DNA of 64,000 bases from assembly GCF_020034665.1 (NCBI RefSeq), contig NZ_JAIQDI010000001.1:1116001-1180000 (forward strand), in the 5' to 3' direction. This DNA comes from Niabella beijingensis (GTDB taxonomy: Bacteria > Bacteroidota > Bacteroidia > Chitinophagales > Chitinophagaceae). The notes beneath the pieces are model-generated. The model saw only the letters and a program-made list of their open reading frames with translations. It made no database searches and had not been told where the DNA came from. This document shows positions 26,994-35,998 of this stretch, one piece after another (the stretch's first letter is position 1; every line of letters starts with the position of its first letter). The position numbers and the translations under genes are program-made.

Positions 26994-27830
26994 ATGAACA
27001 GCAATTTTATAAAATTTGGCATGTTCCTGCTGGGTGCCAGTCTTTTGCTGGCTATTGACAGTTTTGGGCAATACCGGCGCTACCCGCAGCGTGTTTACAG
27101 AAGCTACCACTACCACCGCGCACCTCGGGTTTCTGTGGGTATCGGTGGGGTTTTTGGCTGGCCGGCGCCTTATTACCGGTACGGCTACGGACCAAATGTG
27201 GGTGTTTCAGTAGGTATCGCCCTTCCGCCGATCGGAGCCACGATCTATGCCCTTCCTCCCGGATCACGGAGGGTTTATTATGGCGGCGTGCCTTACTACT
27301 ACAGAAACAATACCTATTATACGGAACGCGATAAGGGCAGATATGAAGTAGTGGCCCCTCCGCTTGGAGCAACTTCAGAACGGCTGCCTAACGGAGCACG
27401 TATGCGCAAAATTGACGGAACTACTTACTACGAATACAATGGTACTTATTATAAACCGGATCTTGATGATAACGGCGACCGTATTTACGTAGTAGTGGGA
27501 AGAAATGGTGAGCTAAATACCGGCGATGCGGCCAGTGCAACACGTAGTGACAACGCTTATCCCGGGGATTATGAAAATAATGACGGCGATGAAACAGATG
27601 CGGAGGCTCCCTATGATGCAGCAGATGCAGCCGGCGATACGGATGATACTACAACCGGCAATGCTTATTACAACCACCCGCAGGTAGGCGATCAGTTTGA
27701 TCAGTTGCCCAAAAATTCGCAGGCCGTTACAGTAGATGGAAAAAAACAGTACCGTTCACCGGCAGGGACCTACTATAAGGAAGTAACTATAGAAGGGAAG
27801 CTGTTGTATGAAGTGGTACGTTCAAAATAG
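26994..27830 (+). CDS. DUF6515-type exported protein with repeated YYY/DG motifs
   Basis: A 278-residue protein with a signal peptide (to about residue 26, SFGQ). A Tyr/Arg-rich stretch precedes three copies of an LPPG/LPNG/LPKN unit followed by a YYxxNGTYYK-like element and YEVV-type ends (about residues 82-120, 128-165 and 235-278). An acidic Asp/Asn/Ala linker (about 175-225) separates copies two and three. This pattern fits DUF6515, a family of predicted periplasmic or outer-membrane proteins. The unit resembles small beta-hairpin repeats found in cell-envelope binding proteins, which is inference. Confidence 0.78.
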   Translation: MNSNFIKFGMFLLGASLLLAIDSFGQYRRYPQRVYRSYHYHRAPRVSVGIGGVFGWPAPYYRYGYGPNVGVSVGIALPPIGATIYALPPGSRRVYYGGVPYYYRNNTYYTERDKGRYEVVAPPLGATSERLPNGARMRKIDGTTYYEYNGTYYKPDLDDNGDRIYVVVGRNGELNTGDAASATRSDNAYPGDYENNDGDETDAEAPYDAADAAGDTDDTTTGNAYYNHPQVGDQFDQLPKNSQAVTVDGKKQYRSPAGTYYKEVTIEGKLLYEVVRSK

Positions 27831-27849
27831 TTCTGGCAATTGCAAATAT

Positions 27850-27878
27850 AAAGGCGGTCCCTTTGTGGCCGCTTTTTT
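27850..27878 (+). terminator. Terminator after the DUF6515 gene
   Basis: GCGGTC pairs with GGCCGC with one wobble, followed by a run of T at 27873-27878. It lies 20 bp after the stop. Confidence 0.7.
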
Positions 27879-27914
27879 GATGTGCACCGGCCTTTCATTA
27901 AAATATAAAACCGT

Positions 27915-28796
27915 ATGAACCGATTTAAATATTTTATTGCCAGAAGTGGCCTCTTGTTTATGCTTACAGCGTTAACGCTCTCTGCCACTTTTCTAAACGC
28001 GCAGGAAGCCCGCTCAATGCTTTGGAAGATCAGCGGTAATAACCTTTCAGCGCCCTCCTACCTGCTGGGCACCATGCATATGGTTTGCGGGGAAGATTTT
28101 GAAATAACACCCAAGATTAAAAAAGCACTCAGTCAGGTACATACGGTAACTTTTGAAGCAGATATTGCCAACATGGAAGGATCTGAAAAACTGATGGAGC
28201 TGGTGCAACCCGTACCCGGTATTCTGAAACAGGCCCGGCCGGAACAACTGACCGCACTCGATAGTCTGTTTAAAGAGAACCAGCTCACGCTGGATGTATT
28301 GAATCATATGTCTCCCTTTGGCGTTACGTCCATTTTAACAATAAAGGCCTTTAACTGCGATGACAGGGCCAATGTAAAAATGATGGAAAAAGAACTCTAT
28401 AACCTGGCTGTAGACGATTCCCTGCGCATCGATCACCTGGAATCCATCGAATTCCAGATCAATATGATCCGCTCCATGAACACGATCGACGAATTATTGA
28501 CGACATTGAAAGGCATCAGGGAAGCGCCCTATTTCATGAAGGACCTGGTGGGCGTGTATCGATCGGAAGACCTGCCCCGGTTAAACACATTAATGAGCGA
28601 TCCCCGGTTTATAAGCACTGATCAGCAAAGCCTGCTGCTAAAAGAACGTAATCACAACTGGATAAAGCTGCTGCCCGGAAAAATGCAGCAATCAGCCACA
28701 CTGTTCGCCGTTGGCGCCGGACACCTCGGCGGTACCGATGGTCTGATCGCCCTGCTGAAAAAACAAGGCTATACCGTTACGCCTGTTTTTGACTGA
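27915..28796 (+). CDS. TraB/GumN family protein
   Basis: A 293-residue exported protein with a signal peptide (to about residue 29, FLNAQ). The domain has the family landmarks: YLLGTMHM near the start, TFEADIAN, a central helical region, ERNHNWI, and FAVGAGHLGGTDGLIALLKKQGY at the end. The conserved GxxH and E residues fit the proposed metal-dependent hydrolase-like fold, but no bacterial activity is firmly established. It is flanked by a terminator on the left and an independent membrane-protein gene on the right, so it is probably transcribed alone. Confidence 0.88.
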   Translation: MNRFKYFIARSGLLFMLTALTLSATFLNAQEARSMLWKISGNNLSAPSYLLGTMHMVCGEDFEITPKIKKALSQVHTVTFEADIANMEGSEKLMELVQPVPGILKQARPEQLTALDSLFKENQLTLDVLNHMSPFGVTSILTIKAFNCDDRANVKMMEKELYNLAVDDSLRIDHLESIEFQINMIRSMNTIDELLTTLKGIREAPYFMKDLVGVYRSEDLPRLNTLMSDPRFISTDQQSLLLKERNHNWIKLLPGKMQQSATLFAVGAGHLGGTDGLIALLKKQGYTVTPVFD

Positions 28797-28939
28797 TCAT
28801 TTTTTTTATAGAACTTTGTGCAGATCCTGCAATGGTGCATTCCGGGCGCCACGCATAATCACCACATTATAGTTCCCCGGATAAAAACAATAATGCTGCA
28901 CAGCCGCCCTAAACGGGTTTACAGGATATTAAAAAATTT

Positions 28940-29389
28940 ATGAAACGAAACTATTACCTTCTCTCCGGGTTATTGCTCCTCTTTTCGCTGCTGTCCGGGA
29001 TACTGACATCCGGAATTTCTTTTGTAGGCCGTGTCGGTGTCAATACGTTTTACAAAAACTACCGCTTTTTTAAAACCTGGTGGCAGGCGGCGCTGGTATG
29101 TCTGATACTCTTTGTAGTTGTGACCCTGCTGTTGTACTGGATCGACAAAAAATTCAAAGGAAGCAGACGTGTGCTGTTGCTGACGTTCTTCCTGTTCTTG
29201 TTCCTGGTAGGCCTGTACCTGACCTATTCCGATTTCCGCAACGCGCTCTCACATCGGTGGCTGGGTGAACGTTTTCACCTGGGTGTCTACCTCTATTGGA
29301 TTGGCTTTTGCATCAGCGACCTGTTTTTTCTTACCACTACACCGCCGTCGGGCATTGCAGATCTGCCGGCGACGACAGAAGAACTTTAA
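28940..29389 (+). CDS. Small integral membrane protein, unknown
   Basis: A 149-residue protein with about four hydrophobic helices (around residues 7-30, 48-67, 78-95 and 115-133) and an N-terminus without a cleavage site. No family recognised. Its last four bases overlap the stop end of the convergent outer-membrane gene, so the two 3' ends are directly opposed with no room for a terminator between them. Confidence 0.7.
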   Translation: MKRNYYLLSGLLLLFSLLSGILTSGISFVGRVGVNTFYKNYRFFKTWWQAALVCLILFVVVTLLLYWIDKKFKGSRRVLLLTFFLFLFLVGLYLTYSDFRNALSHRWLGERFHLGVYLYWIGFCISDLFFLTTTPPSGIADLPATTEEL

Positions 29390-32300
29390 AAAATCGCGGT
29401 CAGCGAAGCTTTTCCGGTATGGATGGTTTTGGTGGTACCCGGCTTTCGACCATCGTATTGGAAGTTCAGTTCCAGGTTGCTCATCAGCCGTTTGGTAAGC
29501 ATGATGTTCCAGAGATAGTTCTTACCTGGCAGCAATCCGTCGAGCATGATATAGCTGACCGTTGTGGTGTTTGATGCTGCAGACTGATAATTCAGATTAT
29601 CCAGCGTAAAGCGGGCAGTAACTGCAGCGCTTTGCAGAATGTTATATTTTGTTTCTGCTGTTAGGGCATTGGAGACTGCTTTTTCGCCGCCATAATCCGG
29701 CCGGTTCTTCTTTATCTCATATTTATACCCGGCCATTACACGAAAGGTGGTGCCGCTGATAAAAGAAACGGAAGGTTCCGCGCTGTTCTTCCTGATCTCG
29801 TAGTTGCGGTTATCGAACTGCGAATTATCCGAATAAAGCGCCAGCACGCCGTTGCGCGCATCCAGGTTAAAGGTAAAATTGCCGCCAAAGAAATGCCGGT
29901 ATTTTACGGACCATTCCTTTGTCTTCCTGCTTTCATAACCATAGGTAAGCAGCGACTTGCCCGTATTCTGCAGGTTGCTGATATCAATTCCCCATACGGT
30001 ACTCAGCCGGTTAAACGAAAGTGTGTTCACCAATACGGAGCTCATGGTGATCAGGTTGGTATCATTCAGCCCATACCGGAAAGGATTCAACGCCACTGGC
30101 CCGGTGGCCTGCGCCTTCCTTGAAACCTGGAGGGTGCTGGTCAGGTTGAAACGTGCTGCAAATTTTTGCAGGCCGCTGGCTGTTTTTTCATTCCAGAGTA
30201 ACCGTGGATTAAAACCCAGGCTGTAGTTCAGGGTATTATAATTTGCCTTTATATACTCATTGGTAGGTGTATTGATCCTGATAAACCGGGCCTGATCGGG
30301 GAAAGCCGCCAGCTCAAATTCATTCAATTGCTGTACACTGTCCTGGTTCAGATCGATCCAGGTGTATTGCCCGGTGCCCGCGGGTACTTCCAGGTAGGCA
30401 TATTCCCTTTTTTGTTCCTGTCCGGATCCTACTTCATACAATACATTACCCGTAAGAAAGCCTTTGAACTCATTCATATTGTATTCAAGCCTTGAAAGGA
30501 TGGAATTTTCCTCCTGCTGATGGCTCACGGCCGCGTCATTTACCTTCAGCCGCCGCAGCGTCGTGTTCATATAAAGCTGCCGGTTTTTGTTGGACAAAAG
30601 TTCTGCGGTCAAATTAAGATTGTAACTGCGGTCACCCTTTATAAATCCCCGCTGTACGGGGTATTGGTCTTCCCTTGTATAAAAACTGATGCCATAACGA
30701 TTCTGACGGGCCTCATCCGATTTTAAAAAGAACGTATAGGTATCAAAAGAGAAGGCAGTCGCATTAAGGGTGTCGGTTGCACTGTTGCGGCTCTCATTGC
30801 GCTCCAGGGTATACCTTGCCCCCACGCTCCAGTTGTCAAGCGCCGGTATTTTTTTGCTGATATCCAGTACGGGGCGCAGGAAATATCCTTTATCCAGCGC
30901 ACCGGAATAATTGGTAATGGTAACATCATTATTGAAGGTCCAGTTCTTCCATTGTGTAAACTGGGTCAGCGCATTCTGAAATCCATTGTACCGGTCGCTC
31001 CGGTTGTAGTTGGTGAAGCGGTATTGCAGGCTGTTGCCTTTTTCATTTTTCAGTTCGGCGCTGGCCCGGATAATGTTCTCATTGACACGCGCTGTAACCA
31101 ACGGCAACCCCCAATCCCGCGTAAATTCCACGCTCCGCAGCCGTTCCACAGGCTGGAAACGGGACTGTACCATTTCATAGTCGATGGCAGAGATCAGCCG
31201 CAGGTTATTCTTACTGCTAAGTGCTGCTGTGTTGGAGAGATTGACCTTTGCCGCAAAACCCTTGTCATCTCCATTATCCACGCGGGAAAAGGTATTGACA
31301 TCATAACTGCTGGCGGCCACTTCTGTTTTCAGCAGGGTATTTTTGGTGAGGGCATAATCCACCCCCAGTGTAAGCACCTGTTGTTTCTTGGGAGTGACCA
31401 ATGCCATAACCGGGGCAAAGTTCCCCTGCTTCTGCCCGTTTACAGGAGCCACATACTGGAATACCTTTCCATTGGCACTGTTAATATCCGCAACATAATC
31501 CCCCTTTCCGAAACCGACATCCATGAACGAAACATTGTATTTTGCAGAGTCCCTGTTCACCGAGTAGCGGTAAAAGGAATCGATCACCGTAGTTCCTTCC
31601 ATTAAATAATCCAGGGCATACAACACTTTTCCTGCCGCGAAGGTATCCGGCACTGCAGAAGGATACAATGCATTCTGAATGCTATCACCGATCTGGGAAA
31701 GAAATTGCTTTTGCCGGTTGTCCAGCACCTGGTTGATCGAAGAGTTCTTGGCATCACTGTTATTAAAAAAGCCCACACGCAGTTTCACCTTATCATTGAA
31801 ATTGAGCTCCTGCATGCCATAAACATTTGTGTTCAGAAAGTTCCGGTCGGCATATTCAAACTCGATCTGGATGCGGCTGTCCTTGGTGATCATACGGCGC
31901 GGGGTAAAACTCACTTCTGCCGTGTTATAGTTAATTACATAATCCTGGTCCTCTCCCCGTTGCAGCAGTTCCCCGTCAATAAACACCCGTTCCGTATTGG
32001 CGAGTACGATAAAAAAAAACTCATTATTGGCCCCCTGCAACTTGTAGGGTCCCTGGTTCCCTTCCAGTCCCTGGAATACATTGCGTGTAAATTTACCCTT
32101 GGCGATGGACCCACTGATCAGCGTATTGGAGCTCGTTTTTTTTGAGATATAGTTATCCGTCTGGAACGACACACCCTGAAGCCGCTTGTAAAAATTAAGG
32201 AAATAACTGCGGTTCTCTCTCAGGTCCAGATCACCGATATTCAGCTGCCAGTTCTTTTTTTTGAAGCGGATGTATACCTCATCAAACTCATTCAGCTGTT

Positions 32301-32874
32301 GCGTATTGCCATCCGGCTGTATGGGAATATTATTATCAGTAATGGCCGCCTGCAGCTCAATGCTGTCGGCCAGCATACCGCTCAGCTGCACATTCAGATT
32401 CGAGTTCAGTACCAGGCTTTGATTATTTCCGAACCCCATCTGCCGGCCAAAGCTTCCCTGTGCATTGATGTTACCGAAATTAAATAACTGGCGGGCCTTT
32501 TCGGTAGCCTCCGGCGGCGCGATCGGCGCCGCAGAATTCAGCACCAGGCTATCAAACTGCATCCGCTGTACTACCGGGTTCAGCTTCACCGGAAAAACGC
32601 GGTATTGCACCTTTACCGGTTCCGCGGGTTTGTGTACCCAGTACAGGACCGCATTTACATAATCCAGCCGGTAATCTGCACTGTCCACAGCTTCCGCATA
32701 AAAACTGCCGGGAATGATACTCAGGCTGTCCACGCTGATCCTGTCCTGTTCAACCGGCAGTAATTTGCTTCTCAGGTTGGATAATGGCCGGGAAGAAGGA
32801 GATTCCTGTGCACTTAACCCGCCCGCCAGGCAAAAAAGATAAATAAAAAATGCTATGCTTCTCAATAGACGCAA
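29386..32874 (-). CDS. Very large outer-membrane beta-barrel protein, conserved in Bacteroidota
   Basis: About 1162 residues from the TTG at 32874, which gives a textbook signal peptide (RLLRSIAFFIYLFCLAGGLSAQ). An ATG at 32946 in the same frame would add 24 residues ahead of it and seems less likely. After about 130 residues of beta-rich head (VQYRVFPVKL) comes a long series of amphipathic strands with turns, including GNINAQGSFGRQMGFGNNQS and NIPIQPDGNTQQLNEFDEVY, and the protein ends in GKASLTAIF with a terminal aromatic residue, as barrel proteins do. A DLNQDSVQQLNEFE loop at 30319-30354 fits an EF-hand-like calcium site. I recall homologues across Bacteroidota without assigned function. 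Confidence 0.8.
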   Translation of the reverse strand: MRLLRSIAFFIYLFCLAGGLSAQESPSSRPLSNLRSKLLPVEQDRISVDSLSIIPGSFYAEAVDSADYRLDYVNAVLYWVHKPAEPVKVQYRVFPVKLNPVVQRMQFDSLVLNSAAPIAPPEATEKARQLFNFGNINAQGSFGRQMGFGNNQSLVLNSNLNVQLSGMLADSIELQAAITDNNIPIQPDGNTQQLNEFDEVYIRFKKKNWQLNIGDLDLRENRSYFLNFYKRLQGVSFQTDNYISKKTSSNTLISGSIAKGKFTRNVFQGLEGNQGPYKLQGANNEFFFIVLANTERVFIDGELLQRGEDQDYVINYNTAEVSFTPRRMITKDSRIQIEFEYADRNFLNTNVYGMQELNFNDKVKLRVGFFNNSDAKNSSINQVLDNRQKQFLSQIGDSIQNALYPSAVPDTFAAGKVLYALDYLMEGTTVIDSFYRYSVNRDSAKYNVSFMDVGFGKGDYVADINSANGKVFQYVAPVNGQKQGNFAPVMALVTPKKQQVLTLGVDYALTKNTLLKTEVAASSYDVNTFSRVDNGDDKGFAAKVNLSNTAALSSKNNLRLISAIDYEMVQSRFQPVERLRSVEFTRDWGLPLVTARVNENIIRASAELKNEKGNSLQYRFTNYNRSDRYNGFQNALTQFTQWKNWTFNNDVTITNYSGALDKGYFLRPVLDISKKIPALDNWSVGARYTLERNESRNSATDTLNATAFSFDTYTFFLKSDEARQNRYGISFYTREDQYPVQRGFIKGDRSYNLNLTAELLSNKNRQLYMNTTLRRLKVNDAAVSHQQEENSILSRLEYNMNEFKGFLTGNVLYEVGSGQEQKREYAYLEVPAGTGQYTWIDLNQDSVQQLNEFELAAFPDQARFIRINTPTNEYIKANYNTLNYSLGFNPRLLWNEKTASGLQKFAARFNLTSTLQVSRKAQATGPVALNPFRYGLNDTNLITMSSVLVNTLSFNRLSTVWGIDISNLQNTGKSLLTYGYESRKTKEWSVKYRHFFGGNFTFNLDARNGVLALYSDNSQFDNRNYEIRKNSAEPSVSFISGTTFRVMAGYKYEIKKNRPDYGGEKAVSNALTAETKYNILQSAAVTARFTLDNLNYQSAASNTTTVSYIMLDGLLPGKNYLWNIMLTKRLMSNLELNFQYDGRKPGTTKTIHTGKASLTAIF

Positions 32875-33107
32875 TACTGCCAGATTTAATTCGGCAAAAA
32901 TCGGCTTTTTAGCTATATAAAGGGTAAAAGTTAAAGGGGTTTGCATCCCACGGTACCAGTAAAAGAATCACCATCTCGCGGCAGTACTCCTGTTCATTGC
33001 CGGCAATCGGAAAAATTAATTAAAACAGTTTATGCCGGCAGGAGGTTTTCACTAACTTTAATTCCCGGTTCAGGGAGCCGGCATTCAACTGTCAATAGAA
33101 AAATTTT

Positions 33108-34304
33108 ATGAATCAAAACACCGGAAGTATGTCCGTAATTTCAAAAAAACTTTACGGCCTGGATCATCTGAGGGCGCTGGCTATTTTACTCGTTTTTTTA
33201 TACCATTACCGGGGGTTTCATCATCCTGCGTGGATTGATCAGTTTACTGATTTCGGCTGGACGGGAGTGGACCTGTTCTTTGTATTAAGCGGATTTCTGA
33301 TAGCGGGTCAGCTTTTCGGACAGCTGAAGACCAGCGGAACCCTGCTTCTGAAGCAGTTCTTTATAAAACGTTTTTTCCGGATCATCCCGCCCTATCTCGT
33401 TGTGGTGGCCCTTTATTTTTGTTTTCCTTTTTTCAGGGAGCGTGAGGCCCTGGCTCCCTTATGGAAATTCCTGACTTTTACACATAATTTCGGTTTGGAT
33501 GTGATTCATAAGGGTACTTTCTCGCATGCCTGGTCCCTTTGTATTGAAGAACAGTTTTATCTCACCCTGCCTTTTATCCTGCTCCTGCTGTATAAAAGCC
33601 GTTCAGCCCCCCGGGTTCTTTTTTTCCTGCTGCTGCTCCTGGTGCTGTTGCTGCGCTGGATCTCCTGGGATACCTGGATCGCTCCGCTCAACAGCAACGA
33701 AACCGGTTTCTGGCTGCTTTGGTACAAGTACATTTATTATCCGACCTATACAAGACTCGACGGGCTTTTGATCGGCGTGGGACTCGCGTGGGTGGTGCAT
33801 TATGCCCCCCGCGGCGCTGCCATTATTTCAAAAAACGGCAATTTATTTTTTCTTGCCGGGCTCCCCTTTCTGACCGCCGCCTGGTTTATCTGCCGGGACC
33901 AGGCTTCTTTTGCTGCCAGCATATGGGGCTTTCTCCTGGTTGCTGTTGGTTTCGGATGCTGGGTGGCTGCTGCCGCAGCGCCGTCTTCTTTTTTGTATAA
34001 AAAAGGATGGTTCATTACGGAGCAGCTGGCCCGTCTATCGTTCACCATCTATTTGTCGCACAAAGGCGTCATCCACATGACGCAAACCCTTCTTGAGAGA
34101 ACGGGCATTGCTACCACCAGCAATCTTGCCCTGCTGATCGCTGTTTTCAATTGTATAGCCGTTGGGTTGTTGTTTCGCTATCTGGTGGAAAACCCCTGCC
34201 TGCAACTAAGAAACCGTATACTGAAACAGCGGGGTGTCAAAGCAGCGCTTCAGCCGGTACCTGCTGTCACATCGGCACATACTGACCCGGGAAGCAGTCG
34301 CTGA
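33108..34304 (+). CDS. Membrane-bound acyltransferase (acyltransferase-3, OafA/YrhL type)
   Basis: A 398-residue protein with about ten transmembrane helices. The family opening is LDHLRALAILLVFLYHYRGF, with the catalytic-type His in LYHYRG, followed by WTGVDLFFVLSGFLIAG and WSLCIEEQFYLTLP, all strongly conserved in acyltransferase-3 proteins. Members transfer acetyl or other acyl groups to exported glycans or lipids. No polysaccharide cluster is nearby, so the acceptor is unknown. It is transcribed divergently from the large outer-membrane gene across a 233-bp intergenic region. Confidence 0.92.
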   Translation: MNQNTGSMSVISKKLYGLDHLRALAILLVFLYHYRGFHHPAWIDQFTDFGWTGVDLFFVLSGFLIAGQLFGQLKTSGTLLLKQFFIKRFFRIIPPYLVVVALYFCFPFFREREALAPLWKFLTFTHNFGLDVIHKGTFSHAWSLCIEEQFYLTLPFILLLLYKSRSAPRVLFFLLLLLVLLLRWISWDTWIAPLNSNETGFWLLWYKYIYYPTYTRLDGLLIGVGLAWVVHYAPRGAAIISKNGNLFFLAGLPFLTAAWFICRDQASFAASIWGFLLVAVGFGCWVAAAAAPSSFLYKKGWFITEQLARLSFTIYLSHKGVIHMTQTLLERTGIATTSNLALLIAVFNCIAVGLLFRYLVENPCLQLRNRILKQRGVKAALQPVPAVTSAHTDPGSSR

Positions 34305-34411
34305 TGGCACGGTTTTTACCGGAATGGCAGCCATCCGGGCCGCTGCCTGTTTAAGCATAAAAATTGTACACTACTTTCTGATCCGGAACTTGTTAACATA
34401 AAAATTCAATC

Positions 34412-35134
34412 ATGAGTACAAATAAGATGCAGGTAGAAATATGGAGCGATGTCATGTGTCCGTTCTGTTATATTGGGAAGCGGCATTTTGAAACGGCACT
34501 TGAAACATTTGCCGGTAAAAACAATATAACGATCACCTGGAAGAGTTTCCAGCTGGATCCTTCTCTTCCGGAAAAAGAAGAGATCGGTCATGAACAATAT
34601 CTGACGGAACGCAAAGGGTTGCCTCAGGCACAGGTAAAAGCCTTACTGGACCATGTAACGCAGTCGGCAAAAAATGCGGGCCTCGATTATCATTTCGAGA
34701 ACATTGTTACGGTGAATTCTTTCAATGCACATCGCATCATCCAGATGGCTAAAACAAAAGGACTTGGCGATGCAGCAGAAGAACGGCTCTTCAGGGCTTA
34801 TTTTACGGAAGGGCGGGATATTGCCGACCGGAATACATTGACGGAACTGGGAAAGGAGATCGGTCTTACAGAAGCAGAAGTGAGCGAATCCCTTACCGGC
34901 GATGCTTATGCGGGCCGGGTCAATCAGGATATCGATGAGGCGCAGCAACTAGGTATAACCGGCGTTCCCTTTTTTGTATTCGACCGTAAATATGCGGTTT
35001 CAGAGGCCCAGCCGCCGGAGGCCTTTACACAAACCATCGACAAGGCTTTTTCGGAATGGCGCCAAAGCAACCCGGCTGCATCCTTTGAAATCACAGAGGG
35101 GGAATCCTGCACACCCGACGGGGATTGCGGATAA
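34412..35134 (+). CDS. DsbA-family oxidoreductase (FrnE-like)
   Basis: A 240-residue thioredoxin-fold protein without a signal peptide. The redox motif is C16-P-F-C19 in SDVMCPFCYIG, with the helical insert typical of FrnE (NSFNAHRIIQMAKTKG) and the cis-Pro region GITGVPFFVFDRKYAVSEAQ. Cytoplasmic FrnE-type proteins act as disulfide isomerases or oxidoreductases and some are stress-related. The C-terminal tail ends in ESCTPDGDCG, two further cysteines in a CxPDGxC pattern commonly seen in this group. It appears monocistronic. Confidence 0.92.
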   Translation: MSTNKMQVEIWSDVMCPFCYIGKRHFETALETFAGKNNITITWKSFQLDPSLPEKEEIGHEQYLTERKGLPQAQVKALLDHVTQSAKNAGLDYHFENIVTVNSFNAHRIIQMAKTKGLGDAAEERLFRAYFTEGRDIADRNTLTELGKEIGLTEAEVSESLTGDAYAGRVNQDIDEAQQLGITGVPFFVFDRKYAVSEAQPPEAFTQTIDKAFSEWRQSNPAASFEITEGESCTPDGDCG

Positions 35135-35456
35135 CGGCGGGAAGTGCGGAGGTTTCAGCTTAACGGAAAATAGTACCACAGATTTGCGGTAAATGTGTAT
35201 CAGGAATTAAAATCATTAAAAAGTTAAGAATGATTAGGGGCCCTCTGATTCACATTATAAATTAAAAATGGTATTGCTGCAAGAATGCTGTATTCAATCA
35301 GCAAAAATGGTTACAGTTATTTCATGGTACTTGCGTGTTTGTGGCATTTGAACGGCGCGCCCCTGCTTATCCGAAAAACGGTTACAGCAGCATAAAAAAA
35401 AGCCCTTCCGGAAACGGAAGCAGCTTTCTGATGTTTAATTTTTTCGGAAATTAGAA
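35135..35456. other. Intergenic region, no gene seen
   Basis: This 322-bp A/T-rich stretch lies between the FrnE-like gene and the DUF2795 gene. Apart from the terminator of the latter at its right end (35394-35427) I see no ORF with coding character and no clear RNA structure. Confidence 0.5.
35394..35427 (-). terminator. Terminator after the DUF2795 gene
   Basis: On the minus strand AGC-t-GCTTCCG pairs with CGGAAG-g-GCT around TTTC, followed by eight T residues. It starts 30 bp past the stop codon. Confidence 0.88.
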
Positions 35457-35678
35457 TTAGTATTCGTCTTCGTTGAACAGGAAATCTTCCTGGGTGGGAT
35501 AATCCGGCCAGATGTCTTCTATGGTTTCGTAAACATCGCCCTCATCTTCCAGCTCCTGTAAATTTTCAACCACTTCAATGGGCGCCCCACTCCTGATAGC
35601 AAAGTCAATTAGTTCATCTTTAGTGGCCGGCCAAGGGGCATCTTCTAAATAAGAGGCTAACTCAAGTGTCCAAAACAT
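35457..35678 (-). CDS. DUF2795 family small protein
   Basis: A 73-residue acidic protein conserved in Bacteroidota. It opens with MFWTLELASYLEDAPWP, continues ATKDELIDFAIRSGAP and ends in an acidic WPDYP-FLFNEDEY tail. The region ATKDELIDFAIRSGAPIEV fits the DUF2795 helix-turn pattern. The function is unknown; the small size and strong conservation I recall suggest a housekeeping role. The leader carries a good -7 box (35747-35754) and a bulged hairpin at about 35710-35732. Confidence 0.9.
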   Translation of the reverse strand: MFWTLELASYLEDAPWPATKDELIDFAIRSGAPIEVVENLQELEDEGDVYETIEDIWPDYPTQEDFLFNEDEY

Positions 35679-35998
35679 ACTATATTCGGTTTTTTAATAA
35701 TTAACAGGATACCTGAAACAAGGTTCAGGGTATTTTCAAATTTTTGCAAAAGTAACTGTATTCTGTAATTTAAAAAATACTTATTATTAATTTGGAAACT
35801 CATCAAAAAAACAGCTGTTTTTGTGCAAATCGACAATGCAAATTGTGCCAAAACCAGGGGTTTGAAAAACGCCTTTTCTGATTTCAGGACGGATGCCATA
35901 AAAGCACCCCGCACCCGGATCAGTGCTAAAAATGGCGGCGCTGTCCCTTCCTGATAATCCTGTTGCTGAAGCAGGGTACAATAAGTATATTTACGGCG
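35679..35998. other. Divergent promoter region
   Basis: This 320-bp stretch lies between the divergent DUF2795 and lolD genes. The left half is A/T-rich and holds the DUF2795 promoter. The right half has a long minus-strand reading frame (35657-36022) that I judge spurious because it runs into both neighbouring genes and lacks a family pattern. Confidence 0.5.
35747..35754 (-). promoter_or_regulatory. -7 box of the DUF2795 gene
   Basis: TACTTTTG on the minus strand matches TAnnTTTG exactly and lies 68 bp before the start codon. No clear -33 TTTG at the expected distance. Confidence 0.45.

Noticed and set aside
30952..31605. Plus-strand 217-residue frame inside the large barrel gene
   Set aside because: It lies wholly antisense to a strong coding frame and shows no protein family features.
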